Assembly (NCBI GenBank): GCA_003650925.1 | Contig: QMSP01000005.1 | Coordinates: 1 to 64,000, forward strand | DNA: 64,000 nt | From: Thermoprotei archaeon | GTDB taxonomy: Archaea; Thermoproteota; Thermoprotei; QMSL01 | Reading direction: 5' to 3' | Shown: piece after piece, positions 17,160 through 26,023 of the stretch | Position numbering within the stretch: the first letter of the stretch is position 1 | Layout of the letters: every line of letters starts with the position of its first letter | Program-made: the position numbers and the translations under genes | The notes under the pieces: model-generated | Told to the model about the DNA's origin: nothing | Database searches by the model: none | What the model saw: the letters and a program-made list of their open reading frames with translations, nothing else

Positions 17160-18950
17160 TCAGACCTCTACAGGATCTATCTTGCGCATCTTAACTGTAT
17201 CTATTAGTCCCTTGTCGGATAGCCTCAGCTCTGGCAGCACTGTTAAAGCCAGAAGAGAGAACGTCATGAAAGGCGAAGGTAGCTCACAGCCCAGCTCTCT
17301 CAAGGCCTTGCCAAGTCTCTTGACCTTTTCTGCCACCACTTCTATAGGCTCATCAGACATGAGCCCTGCTATGGGTAGCTCTACGAGTGCATTCACTTTT
17401 CCATCACTTACCACTATCATACCTCCACCGACTTCTGCGAGCTTGTTCACTGCAAGAGCCATATCCTCTCTTGAAGTACCTATCACTACTATGTTGTGGC
17501 TATCATGAGCTACTGAGGAAGCAAAAGCTCCTCTTCTTATGCCTGTTCCCTTGACGAATCCCAGTCCTATATTGCCTGTAGCGTGATGCCTCTCTATGAC
17601 AGCTGCTAGTATAACATCTTTATCGATCGAGGGCTCAGCCACGTAGTTCTTCACAGGAACCTCCTCAACTACATGTCTTGTCAGAGTCTTAGCTGGGATC
17701 ACCTCGATGACATGAGCTTTTACAAGGCCTTCCCTTATCTTCACTCTAAGCTCTAGGTCTCTGGGCTCTATCTTCTTCTTCAGATTAATGGTTCTCCTAG
17801 CCCTCTCTGGGTATGTGTAAGGCTTGAACTCCACTGTGATCTTTCCACTTCTAGCTACGACCTTCCCATCAGCTATCACTGTATCCACCTTGACTTTCGT
17901 TAAGTCATCTAGGACTACTATGTCTGCGTATCTTGGAGGAGCTATTCCTCCTATGTCTAAGTCAACGCCATAGTAGACTGCGGTGTTGACTGTAGCCATC
18001 TGGATAGCTCTAACTGGGTCTGCTCCCTCCTCGATGGCTCTTCTTATGACGTAATCCATATGGCCTTCATAGAGAATATCGTCAGCATGTCTATCATCAG
18101 TAGCGAGGAGTACTCTCCTATGATCAGCCTTTCTCTCAGTGATCATCTTTATAACATCCTTCACATCCCTCCAAGCTGAGCCCTCTCTTATTATTGTCCA
18201 TATCCCCATTCTTAGCTTCTCGATAGCGTTTTCCCATCGAGTGTTCTCATGGCATGATGATACTCCTGAAGCTGCATAAGCAGCCAGCTCCTTATCCATT
18301 AGCTCAGGAGCATGGCCTGTAGCCACTTTGCCTGCTTTAAGAGTAGCCTTTATCTTCCTCATGACCTCTGGATCACACATGACCACTCCTGGGAAGTTCA
18401 TCATCTCTCCAAGTGAATGTATGTATTCCTCGGCGATGAGTCTCTCAACTTCATCAGCATCTATGACGGCACCAGCTGTTTCAAATTCAGGAGATGAAGC
18501 TGGAACACATGATGGCAGCTGGAGATAGACCTTAAGAGGAACATGTTTTGCCTCCTCTGCCAATAGTTTAACGCCATATGACCCCAGGACATTAGCTATC
18601 TCATGAGGATCAGCGAAGATGGCTGTTGTACCATGGGGAAGAATGCCTCTGGCGAACTGAGTCAAGGTTAGCATACTGCTCTCTATATGGACATGAGCAT
18701 CCAAGAATCCTGGAGCTACATACTTACCTTTAGCGTCCAGAACTTCAGTCTTATCTCCTATGGTATGAGAAGCATCCTTGCCAACATAAGCTATTCGATC
18801 ACCTCTTACTGCTATGTCTATCTTGTCTAATATCTCGCCTGAATACACATTTACAAGAGTGCAATTCTTTATGACCAAATCAGCCTTCTCAATCCCCTTG
18901 GCTGTTCTTATGAGGCTTTCACAAACCTCCCATATCCTGCTTCTAGGCAT
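17160..18950 (-). CDS. ade: Adenine deaminase
   Basis: Deaminates adenine to hypoxanthine in purine salvage; an amidohydrolase-fold enzyme with a binuclear metal site. The amidohydrolase signature GFLDAHVHIESSML lies near residue 75, the ATGHAPELMDKELAAYAASGVSSCHE block near 210-235 is diagnostic for Ade, and LLATDDRHADD carries a further metal Asp. The C-terminal lyase-like domain ends with the GGGMIVVSDGKV region typical of the family. 596 residues is full length. An AT-rich promoter region lies upstream (18951-19030). A xanthine/hypoxanthine-type phosphoribosyltransferase at 56446 could use its product. It stands alone on the minus strand, divergent from the sugar ABC operon. Confidence 0.95.
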   Translation of the reverse strand: MPRSRIWEVCESLIRTAKGIEKADLVIKNCTLVNVYSGEILDKIDIAVRGDRIAYVGKDASHTIGDKTEVLDAKGKYVAPGFLDAHVHIESSMLTLTQFARGILPHGTTAIFADPHEIANVLGSYGVKLLAEEAKHVPLKVYLQLPSCVPASSPEFETAGAVIDADEVERLIAEEYIHSLGEMMNFPGVVMCDPEVMRKIKATLKAGKVATGHAPELMDKELAAYAASGVSSCHENTRWENAIEKLRMGIWTIIREGSAWRDVKDVIKMITERKADHRRVLLATDDRHADDILYEGHMDYVIRRAIEEGADPVRAIQMATVNTAVYYGVDLDIGGIAPPRYADIVVLDDLTKVKVDTVIADGKVVARSGKITVEFKPYTYPERARRTINLKKKIEPRDLELRVKIREGLVKAHVIEVIPAKTLTRHVVEEVPVKNYVAEPSIDKDVILAAVIERHHATGNIGLGFVKGTGIRRGAFASSVAHDSHNIVVIGTSREDMALAVNKLAEVGGGMIVVSDGKVNALVELPIAGLMSDEPIEVVAEKVKRLGKALRELGCELPSPFMTFSLLALTVLPELRLSDKGLIDTVKMRKIDPVEV

Positions 18951-19327
18951 GAAACTCCCTCAATATATTTATGTTAACTATCAATTTTTATATCTTTGAT
19001 TTTTAACATGATTACGTATATATGATCACATCTACATGACCTCTCCTATCAAGCTCCACTAAGGCATCATATAATCAGTCCCTTAGTGGTATAGGTAGTA
19101 TTCCGCTCTCTTCATGTCCACCTGTACTAGGATACCATCATGAACACAGCAAGACAGTATACATTTCTCATGTAACCATAAATATTGCCTATATCCATAA
19201 CATATTTACCAAGATCCATGATGCCGCTCGTATATGAGCATAGGGTTTAGTGAAATTTTACACATGAAATATTTTTAATAATTAGTAGATATGCTTCTAA
19301 TTAGCACCTAGAGACCCTTCTGACAAA
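18951..19327. other. Divergent intergenic region between ade and the sugar ABC operon
   Basis: About 380 AT-rich bases without a credible gene. Near 18960-19010 the minus strand carries several TATA-like runs suited to ade. The right end leads into the ABC importer promoter (TATA-like TTTAAAAA at 19329-19336). The middle has many short ATG frames but none longer than about 30 codons. Confidence 0.4.
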
Positions 19328-19335
19328 GTTTAAAA

Positions 19336-19349
19336 ATGACTATAGTCAT
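19336..19349. promoter_or_regulatory. Perfect 14-bp palindrome, candidate operator of the sugar ABC operon
   Basis: ATGACTATAGTCAT is its own reverse complement. It starts at the 3' edge of a TATA-like TTTAAAAA (19329-19336) and ends about 16 bases before the ATG at 19365, so it covers the region where transcription should begin. That is the usual place for a repressor site in archaea. The regulator is not encoded next to it. Confidence 0.5.
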
Positions 19350-19364
19350 ACTTTAGAAACGGGG

Positions 19365-20786
19365 ATGTTGGAAATGGCATCTCGTGCTCCTGCTAGAGTC
19401 TGGGCCTATGTTCTCATAGCCGTCATCGTTACTGCTATAGTAGTGGGCGGCGCGATGTACTTCTTGTTGCGACCAGCCCCTCCAGCTCCTCCACCACCCA
19501 AGAAGGAGTTGATAATATATCACTGGTGGACTGCTGGCGGTGAGAAGGAGGCTATAGATGCTGTATTCGCTATATTTAAGGAGAGAGTCCCTGAGGTAGT
19601 GATCTCTGAGAATCCAATCGCCGGTGGAGCTGGCGCTGTAATGAAGCCCGTCATATGGCAGCTACTAGCTGCTGGAACGCCTCCAGACACCTTCCAGGTG
19701 CACGCTGGTGGTGAGCTCAAGGAGTATGTTGATGCTGGCTATCTAGAGCCAGTTGACGATATTTGGGAGGAGCTTGGCCTTGAAGAGGTAATTCCAGATA
19801 CCCTGAAGGCCATATGTAAGTTCGGAGACCACTACTATGCAGTTCCCATAAACGTGCACAGGTCCAACATCCTATGGTACAACCCCACGATATTCAAGGA
19901 GCTAGGCATAATTGAGAAGTTCGGTGATCCAAGGGAATGGGACCTAAAGACCTTCATTGAGGTAGCTAGGTATATAAAGGCGAAGAGACCTGATATATCG
20001 CCCGTAGCCGTTGCTACGAGAAACAAGTGGCCATTGACACATCTCTTCGAAGTACTACTGCTTCTACATGGAGGCCCTGAAGTACATGTGAAGTTCTGGG
20101 CAGGAATGTTCAACTACAAGGATCCTGCTGACCCTGTATGGAAGGCTGTTAGAGAGGTTCTAGTAGCCATAGGCACTCTAGCCAAGGAGGGATTATTCAA
20201 CCCAGACCACCCAGAGCTAACATGGGATGAGGCCGCAGCCAAGGTTATGAAGGGAGAGTGCGCAATGTACATCATGGGCGACTGGGTCGCTGGATACTAC
20301 ATGGCTGTTGAGGCTAAGTACGGTGAGGAGTGGTCTGGTGCCCCATTCCCAAAGAAGGTGTTCATACTACTATCCGACTGCTTCAACCTACCCAAGGGCG
20401 CTCCACACCCTGATATCGCTGCTGAGTGGCTGAGGGTAGTGGGCTCAGCTGAGGCCCAGGAGAAGTTCAACGTCATAAAGGGCTCCATTACAGCTAGGAT
20501 CGATGTAAAGCCTGAGTATCCAGACCCATATAGGCCTGAGACAGCTGAGGACTTTGTCAAGTCATCACTAGTCCCAAGCCCTGTTCATGGTGGTCTCTCG
20601 AAGGAGGCCTTTGTAACTGAGATGCACGATATATTGACCTACATGGTCACTGCTATAGAGAGAGGGGTTGAGGTAGAATCAGCAGTTGATTCAGCCATAG
20701 CACAGATCATGGGAGCCATTGAGAGGACTGGACTACCTGAGTTCTGGACTGGCTACACAATAGAATACTTCATAACGAAGAGGTAG
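19365..20786 (+). CDS. Carbohydrate ABC transporter substrate-binding protein
   Basis: Extracellular solute-binding protein of the family-1 (CUT1, maltose/glucose-like) type, 473 residues. It begins with a hydrophobic N-terminal helix (about 11-34, VWAYVLIAVIVTAIVVGGAMYF) that serves as signal or membrane anchor, then a Pro-rich linker (PAPPAPPPP), then the binding domain opening with LIIYHWWTAGGEKEAIDAVF. GTPPDTFQVHAGGELKEYV and KGECAMYIMGDWVAGY are typical of glucose/mannose-type binding proteins. Start is ATG 19365 with a very short leader; ATG 19374 is a fair alternative. It is the first gene of a three-gene operon with the two permeases, controlled by the palindromic promoter just upstream. 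Confidence 0.93.
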   Translation: MLEMASRAPARVWAYVLIAVIVTAIVVGGAMYFLLRPAPPAPPPPKKELIIYHWWTAGGEKEAIDAVFAIFKERVPEVVISENPIAGGAGAVMKPVIWQLLAAGTPPDTFQVHAGGELKEYVDAGYLEPVDDIWEELGLEEVIPDTLKAICKFGDHYYAVPINVHRSNILWYNPTIFKELGIIEKFGDPREWDLKTFIEVARYIKAKRPDISPVAVATRNKWPLTHLFEVLLLLHGGPEVHVKFWAGMFNYKDPADPVWKAVREVLVAIGTLAKEGLFNPDHPELTWDEAAAKVMKGECAMYIMGDWVAGYYMAVEAKYGEEWSGAPFPKKVFILLSDCFNLPKGAPHPDIAAEWLRVVGSAEAQEKFNVIKGSITARIDVKPEYPDPYRPETAEDFVKSSLVPSPVHGGLSKEAFVTEMHDILTYMVTAIERGVEVESAVDSAIAQIMGAIERTGLPEFWTGYTIEYFITKR

Positions 20787-20792
20787 GCGTAT

Positions 20793-21668
20793 ATGCGCCT
20801 ACCAAGAAGATATAAAATAATTCAATTTTTAATATTTTTAGGCCCTATATTAACGATAACTGTCCTCTTGTACGCCATGATAGCTTGGTGCACTTACATC
20901 TCCATGAGTGATTGGAGAAGTGCTGCCATCTCTCTTCGCTTTGTTGGCTTTAGAAACTATGCTGATGTGGTTTCAACAGAGCGCTTTCTCGTATCCTTAA
21001 TAAACAATATCCAGTGGATGATACTCTTCATGATACCTACAACTTTCCTTGGCCTTGTGCTAGCATACCTCATAATCATGACGGGAAAGGAGACTTTATT
21101 CAGAACAATATTCCTCCTATCCACAGCTATATCCATGACAGTAGCAGGTACTTTATGGGTATGGATGTACGCAAGTGAAGGTGCTCTAAATACTTTATTC
21201 AAGATGCTAGGGCTTAATTTCCTAGTAAGACCATGGATCTCTGACCCCAGTACAGCACTCTATGCTCTAATATTCGTGACCATATGGCAGTACTTAGGCT
21301 TCTCAATAATAGTGTTTGAAGCTGCCATAAAGGGCATTGATCGTGCAATAGTTGAAGCAGCTGTAGTCGACGGAGCCTCTGGCCTCACCTTATTCTTCCG
21401 TATAATACTTCCTCAGGTAAAGCACGCCTTCCTAATTGTAGTGCCACTCCTTGTACTGGCTGCACTCAAGGTGTTCGATGTAGTCTATGTGATGACGCGT
21501 GGAGGTCCAGGCCTCTCCACCTACGTCTTGGCGTACTTCATGTGGGTTAAAGCTTTCTGGGAACGCTTTATGGCTGATGGAGCTGCGATAGCTATAATAA
21601 TCCTCCTACTGTCTCTTGTCGTAGTAATACCATATGCTTGGTATGCTCTTAAGAGGTGGTTTGGATGA
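20793..21668 (+). CDS. Carbohydrate ABC transporter permease (MalF-like)
   Basis: A 291-residue inner permease with six membrane helices. The cytoplasmic EAA loop that docks the ATPase is visible near residues 190-210 as EAAVVDGASGLTLFFRIILPQV, with the conserved EAA...G...I.LP pattern. Starts six bases after the binding-protein stop and its 3' end overlaps the next permease by 13 bases, so the three genes are one operon. Expected to form the translocation pore with the 21656-22555 product for uptake of a sugar or oligosaccharide. Confidence 0.93.
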   Translation: MRLPRRYKIIQFLIFLGPILTITVLLYAMIAWCTYISMSDWRSAAISLRFVGFRNYADVVSTERFLVSLINNIQWMILFMIPTTFLGLVLAYLIIMTGKETLFRTIFLLSTAISMTVAGTLWVWMYASEGALNTLFKMLGLNFLVRPWISDPSTALYALIFVTIWQYLGFSIIVFEAAIKGIDRAIVEAAVVDGASGLTLFFRIILPQVKHAFLIVVPLLVLAALKVFDVVYVMTRGGPGLSTYVLAYFMWVKAFWERFMADGAAIAIIILLLSLVVVIPYAWYALKRWFG

Positions 21669-22555
21669 AATCCTTCCTCATTAGAGCTATGAAAGCCCTT
21701 CATGAGCCACGTAAAGCAGTTCTTAAGCTTTTAAGCAACTTCAAGGTGAAATTGATAGTAGTCTATCTGCTTCTTGGAATCATGTGCTTCTTCTGGCTTA
21801 TGCCCTTCTATGTAGCCATAGTGACTTCCCTCAAAACTCACCGAGAGACATATACAACCAATGTCCTACAGCCCCCTTCTCAAGTGTACATCGGAGCATG
21901 GATTGAAGCATGGAAAAGAGTCTCAATACCCTTCTTCAATAGCATCCTAGTATCCATAGTCTCCACCGTAGCATGCGTGTTAATAGGAGCTCTAGGTGGT
22001 TACTATCTTGCCCGTTTCAGGTTCAGAGGAGCTGAGCAACTCTTCTTCCTCATAGCTATTGCTGCCTTCATACCCTACCAGGTGTTGCTAATACCAATGA
22101 CCATGCTGTTGGCCTCGCTTGGCCTCTTCGGCACTCATCTAGGCCTAATACTAGCATACATCATGCTGTTCAGTCCATGGGCAGCTCTAATATCGTCCGC
22201 CTTCTTCCTAGCCATACCCAAGGACTTTGAGGAAGCAGCCTTTGTAGATGGAGCTTCTCCTCTTCAGACTTTCTTCAAAGTAGTGCTACCGATAGCATTA
22301 CCAGGAATACTCTCAACAACCATAATAATATTCATGAACGTCTGGAATGAGTTCTTCTTCGCAGTATCACTCATAACAAATCCTGCACTTAGAACAATAC
22401 AGCCAGAGATAGCCAATCTCAGAGGAACCACAACTGTTGCATGGAACACCCTCATGGCGGGCTCAATAATCGGTACCTTGCCACCGACCATAATTTGCCT
22501 TATGCTGGGCAGGTACTTCATACGAGGTCTCCTAGCTGGCACTCTCAAAGGCTAA
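21656..22555 (+). CDS. Carbohydrate ABC transporter permease (MalG-like)
   Basis: A 299-residue permease with six membrane helices and a long basic N-terminal tail. The EAA loop is EEAAFVDGASPLQTFFKVVLP near residues 190-215. The C terminus (LGRYFIRGLLAGTLKG) matches the MalG-type end, GRYFVRGLTAGAVKG in general form. No ATP-binding subunit follows; the next gene is on the opposite strand. The importer must therefore use an ATPase encoded elsewhere, as happens with shared MsmK/MalK-type ATPases. Confidence 0.93.
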   Translation: MVWMKSFLIRAMKALHEPRKAVLKLLSNFKVKLIVVYLLLGIMCFFWLMPFYVAIVTSLKTHRETYTTNVLQPPSQVYIGAWIEAWKRVSIPFFNSILVSIVSTVACVLIGALGGYYLARFRFRGAEQLFFLIAIAAFIPYQVLLIPMTMLLASLGLFGTHLGLILAYIMLFSPWAALISSAFFLAIPKDFEEAAFVDGASPLQTFFKVVLPIALPGILSTTIIIFMNVWNEFFFAVSLITNPALRTIQPEIANLRGTTTVAWNTLMAGSIIGTLPPTIICLMLGRYFIRGLLAGTLKG

Positions 22556-22577
22556 ATGATGACAACCATGCGATGAG

Positions 22578-24362
22578 CTATGCCTGGGATGGCCTAAGAT
22601 CGCTATCCCTATCTCTCCTCAATACTTTTCCTGGTCTTGCCCCTGTGAGCTCTCCCTCCTTAACTACAAGGACTCCATTGACCAGAACATACTCTATTCC
22701 TCTAGGCTTCCTTCTGGGCTCAATAAGATCTCCCTGGTCTCTAAGCTCTTCCAGGTCAAAGATCACTATATCAGCATAGGCCCTCTCCTTTACTATTCCT
22801 CTCTCTAGGAGATGCATTCTCTTGGCAGGAAGAGACGTTATCTTCATTATAGCTTCTTCAAGGCTAAGTAGTCTCAGTTCCTTTACATACCTCCTTATGA
22901 AATAGGGGAATACTCCGTAAGTATTTGGATGCGGTAGGAAATATGGAGGCGCCTTAAGCTCCCACTTGAAGTCTAAGGTAAAGGTATCACTGCATATCAT
23001 TGAGTCTTTATACTTCACGAACTCCATGACCTCGGCCTCACTAACATAGTTGATATAGGTTCCTTTTATGTCTGGGTCGTCCATTATTAGGTCAAAAAGT
23101 GTATCAAGAGAATCCTTACCCAGCTCCTTGGCTATGGATGCTATGCTCCTTCCACGCCATCTCTCGTCCTTTGAATCGATTATCACAAGCCTGTCAGCCC
23201 AGTAGGGGTCATGTCTTGGATTAATATACCACCACTTACCCCTCAGTATAGCCTCCTTTATCTCCTGCCTAACCTCAGGTATCCTAAGAGCCTTAGCTAA
23301 AGCCTCTCTAGAGCCATGCTCTCTAGCCCAAGGAGCTAAGATGCCAGCTAGATAACTAAATGTGAACACGCCTCCACTAGTAGTCGGTATGACATCAAAT
23401 TGTATGTCAAGTCCCTCCTTCCTGGCCTCTTCAAGAACCTTGATAGTAACTCTGGTTGCTACAGAGGCCAGGCCAGGTGGCGGAGGAGGACGTATTGTAT
23501 AGCCTGACATGATATGTGATATCTGCACTGCCACTTTTGCTCTTCTTCCTATCTCTATGGCTTCCAAAATGCCCTTGATCTTCTCAGGGGGCTGTAGCTC
23601 AGGCCTTTCCTTCCTCACTCCTGTTCTTCTCCAGTGTGTTGCATATATGCCTCCATACTTAGAGACTACCTTAGCCAGTTCGACTATTTCCTCAATATCA
23701 GCATATGCTCCTGGCTCGTAGTCAAGTCCTGTGCTCATACCAAAAGCACCTGCCCTCATGGCTTCTTCAATCAACATCTTCATTTCATACAACTCCTTTT
23801 CCCTAGCCTTTCTTCTATAGTCAGGCCCCATGACCTGAGCTCTTACAGTATTATGGCCTACTAAAGGCACATAGTTCACTGAAATGCCCTTCTCCTCAAG
23901 CCACATGAGGTAGTCGCCAAAGCTCCTCCAAGTAACCTCAATTCCATATCTTTTCCTGACCTCTTCTATGAAATCATCCAAGGGAATTATTATCTCAGGA
24001 TAGTACTTGAAGGGCCTTATCTCATGCCACCAATCAAGCTCCCAGAATGATAGAAGCCACCACTTCCTAAGAGGGGCTGGTGAAAATCCACAATTTCCTC
24101 CCACTATGGTGGTTACACCCTGCAGTACAAGGCTTGGCGCATGGGGATATAGCCATAATGTTTCATCAGCGTGGGAATGTATGTCTATGAATCCTGGAGC
24201 TACTATTAGCCCTCTAGCGTCTATTACTATCTCAGCGTCGCCCTTTATCTCGCCTATGCATATTATTCTATTCTCCTTGATGGCTATAGAGCCTTTAAAG
24301 GGCTTTCTTCCAGTGCCATCGACTATAGTGCCATTCTTTACTACTATGTCGTACTTACTCAT
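22578..24362 (-). CDS. N-acyl-D-amino-acid deacylase (D-aminoacylase family amidohydrolase)
   Basis: About 594 residues, amidohydrolase superfamily. Landmarks: MSKYDIVVKNGTIVDGTGR (N-terminal beta sandwich), APGFIDIHSHADE (metal His pair), GVTTIVGGNCGFSPAP (family-specific loop with Cys), GAFGMSTGLDYEPGAYAD, and the metal histidines in YATHWRR and QISHIM. These match D-aminoacylase/dihydroorotase-like N-acyl-D-amino acid deacylases. ATG 24362 is used because family members begin just there and a TATA-like element (24388-24394) places the transcription start right before it; the 26 residues of upstream frame are rejected. Longer than typical D-aminoacylases (about 480-530) because of an insertion around residues 80-115 rich in Trp. 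Convergent with the sugar importer, divergent from nadM. Confidence 0.87.
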   Translation of the reverse strand: MSKYDIVVKNGTIVDGTGRKPFKGSIAIKENRIICIGEIKGDAEIVIDARGLIVAPGFIDIHSHADETLWLYPHAPSLVLQGVTTIVGGNCGFSPAPLRKWWLLSFWELDWWHEIRPFKYYPEIIIPLDDFIEEVRKRYGIEVTWRSFGDYLMWLEEKGISVNYVPLVGHNTVRAQVMGPDYRRKAREKELYEMKMLIEEAMRAGAFGMSTGLDYEPGAYADIEEIVELAKVVSKYGGIYATHWRRTGVRKERPELQPPEKIKGILEAIEIGRRAKVAVQISHIMSGYTIRPPPPPGLASVATRVTIKVLEEARKEGLDIQFDVIPTTSGGVFTFSYLAGILAPWAREHGSREALAKALRIPEVRQEIKEAILRGKWWYINPRHDPYWADRLVIIDSKDERWRGRSIASIAKELGKDSLDTLFDLIMDDPDIKGTYINYVSEAEVMEFVKYKDSMICSDTFTLDFKWELKAPPYFLPHPNTYGVFPYFIRRYVKELRLLSLEEAIMKITSLPAKRMHLLERGIVKERAYADIVIFDLEELRDQGDLIEPRRKPRGIEYVLVNGVLVVKEGELTGARPGKVLRRDRDSDLRPSQA

Positions 24363-24431
24363 CGCTATAGAGTGAAATAGGTCTTTCAATTTAAGCTTAG
24401 TTGGCAAGACTTGGCTTGGGGTGAGTGAAGC

Positions 24432-24962
24432 ATGTATCAAAGAGCTCTATATCCTGGGCGTTTTCAGCCAGTCCATAAAGGTCATCTTCACGCCATTAAG
24501 TATGCGCTATCGAAAGCCAGGGAGTTGATAATAGCAGTTACAGCATCTCAGTTCTGCTACACTCCTGAAGATCCGTTTACAGCTGGCGAGAGAATATACA
24601 TGTTAAGGTTAGCCATCGGAGACCTCTACGATAAATGCTACATAGTGCCCATACCTAATATAACCAATAATAGGCTTTGGCCTCATCATGTTGCATGTCT
24701 AGTCCCTGAATTCGATGTTGTCTTTACTAACAATGACCTTGTCAGGCTACTCTTTGAAAGTGCAGGCTATAAGGTTGAGAACATACCCTGGCTAGACAAG
24801 AACACGTATTCTGGGAGGAACATAAGAGTCCTTATGGCTGAAGGCAAGGCATGGGAAGAGCTAGTTCCCAGGCCTGTGGCCGAGTATCTGGCAAAAATAG
24901 GCGCTGAGAGGAGGCTGAGGATATTGTTCAGAGCCGAGAGAGCTAGACTTCCCACAGAGTAA
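24432..24962 (+). CDS. nadM: Nicotinamide-nucleotide adenylyltransferase (archaeal NadM type)
   Basis: Forms NAD from ATP and nicotinamide mononucleotide. The nucleotidyltransferase motif GRFQPVHKGHLHAI is at residues 9-22, PFTAGERIYMLRLAI follows, and VVFTNNDLVRLLFESAGY and NTYSGRNIRVLM complete the family pattern. The last motif is usually Y-S-G-T-x-I-R, so Arg in place of Thr is a small variation. 176 residues is normal. It starts 69 bases from the D-aminoacylase start on the other strand. Confidence 0.93.
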   Translation: MYQRALYPGRFQPVHKGHLHAIKYALSKARELIIAVTASQFCYTPEDPFTAGERIYMLRLAIGDLYDKCYIVPIPNITNNRLWPHHVACLVPEFDVVFTNNDLVRLLFESAGYKVENIPWLDKNTYSGRNIRVLMAEGKAWEELVPRPVAEYLAKIGAERRLRILFRAERARLPTE

Positions 24963-25060
24963 CAGCATGGCTTACTGCACCTTAGACAAAGGCTGGAGAA
25001 GTAGCTAAGCTCGTGGTCATGGTTAGGTTTAAATCCTCTGCCTCATCTATCAACACTGTG

Positions 25061-25870
25061 ATGAAGGCAGAGATTGTAACAATAGGTACAGAGCTGGTCA
25101 TAGGGCTTATAGTAGACACCAATGCAGCGTGGCTAGCTCGTCGCCTTACATCACTTGGTTTTAGAATCACGAGAATAGTCACTGTCAGAGATGACCTGGA
25201 TGAAATAGTTTCAGCTCTACGAGAGGCTCTTGGAAGAGCTGATTTAGTGATAACGACTGGAGGCCTTGGTCCTACTGAGGACGACATGACCTCCATGGCG
25301 GTAGCTAGGGCATTCAACCTGGAAGTTGTACTGAATGAGGAGGCAAAGAAGATGGTGGCTGAGGCGTACGAGAAGCTGTGGAGAGAAGGCAGAGTAAGCT
25401 CACCTAAGTTAACACAGGCCAGGCTCAAGATGGCTATGCTGCCTAGAGGAGCCACTCCAATAAGGAACAGAGTAGGCTCAGCTCCTGGCATACTCCTCAA
25501 AGTTAACGGTAAGCATGTAATATGCCTGCCTGGTGTTCCCGAGGAGATGAAGGCTATGTTCGAGGACCTGACCAATATGCTGAAAAGCCTTGTAGGCAGA
25601 AAGGCTTCCCTCTCCATGAGGTTAACCACCACAGGTACAGATGAGTCTACTTTAGCTGGCATAATATCAGAGCTTAGTAGAGAACATCCTGAAGCCTATA
25701 TAAAATCCCATGCCCGTCATGGAGGAGGAGTAGATATAAGCATCACTGTTCATGCTGGTAGTCTTGATGAATGTGAGATCCTGCTCAGACGCATTATCAA
25801 ATCGCTTGAAACTAGGCTCAAAGACTTAGGTGTGAGGATAGTCAACAAGTCCACCTTATCATCAAGGTAG
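25061..25870 (+). CDS. CinA-like / molybdopterin-binding domain nucleotide hydrolase (COG1058)
   Basis: About 269 residues with the MoaB/MogA-like fold used by the CinA N-terminal domain, linked to ADP-ribose or nicotinamide nucleotide processing. Clear motifs are MKAEIVTIGTELVIGLIVDTN at the start, TTGGLGPTEDDMTSMAVARAF near 75-95, and GSAPGILLKVNGKHVICLPGVPEEMK. The PncC deamidase domain of bacterial CinA is absent, as usual in archaea. ATG 25061 is the start: homologues begin MKAEI, and GTTTAAAT at 25027-25034 makes the mRNA nearly leaderless there. Being next to nadM fits a role in pyridine nucleotide repair. Confidence 0.88.
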   Translation: MKAEIVTIGTELVIGLIVDTNAAWLARRLTSLGFRITRIVTVRDDLDEIVSALREALGRADLVITTGGLGPTEDDMTSMAVARAFNLEVVLNEEAKKMVAEAYEKLWREGRVSSPKLTQARLKMAMLPRGATPIRNRVGSAPGILLKVNGKHVICLPGVPEEMKAMFEDLTNMLKSLVGRKASLSMRLTTTGTDESTLAGIISELSREHPEAYIKSHARHGGGVDISITVHAGSLDECEILLRRIIKSLETRLKDLGVRIVNKSTLSSR

Positions 25871-25933
25871 CCCTGAAGAATCACGCCCAGCAATGCTGAG
25901 TAAACCTTAAGCTGAATCGACTTGGTTAGGACT

Positions 25934-25994
25934 ATGGATCCAGGACGCCGCCGCTGGCGGAGGATGAATGGAGGAGACTTGCCCCCCGCTCCAT
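25934..25994. ncRNA. GC-rich hairpin region, candidate structured RNA
   Basis: In an otherwise AT-rich spacer (25871-26023) this 61-base stretch is strongly GC-rich. It is closed by ATGGA (25934-25938) pairing with TCCAT (25990-25994) and contains a CCGCC-GCT-GGCGG hairpin (25948-25960), with a purine-rich GGATGAATGGAGGAGA run on the 3' side. ACA follows the closing stem by four bases on the plus strand, which recalls an H/ACA-type guide, but I cannot draw a full pseudouridylation pocket. Neither strand encodes a protein here. Confidence 0.35.
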
Positions 25995-26023
25995 CGCTAC
26001 ACTATTCCTCATGAAGAAGTTTA

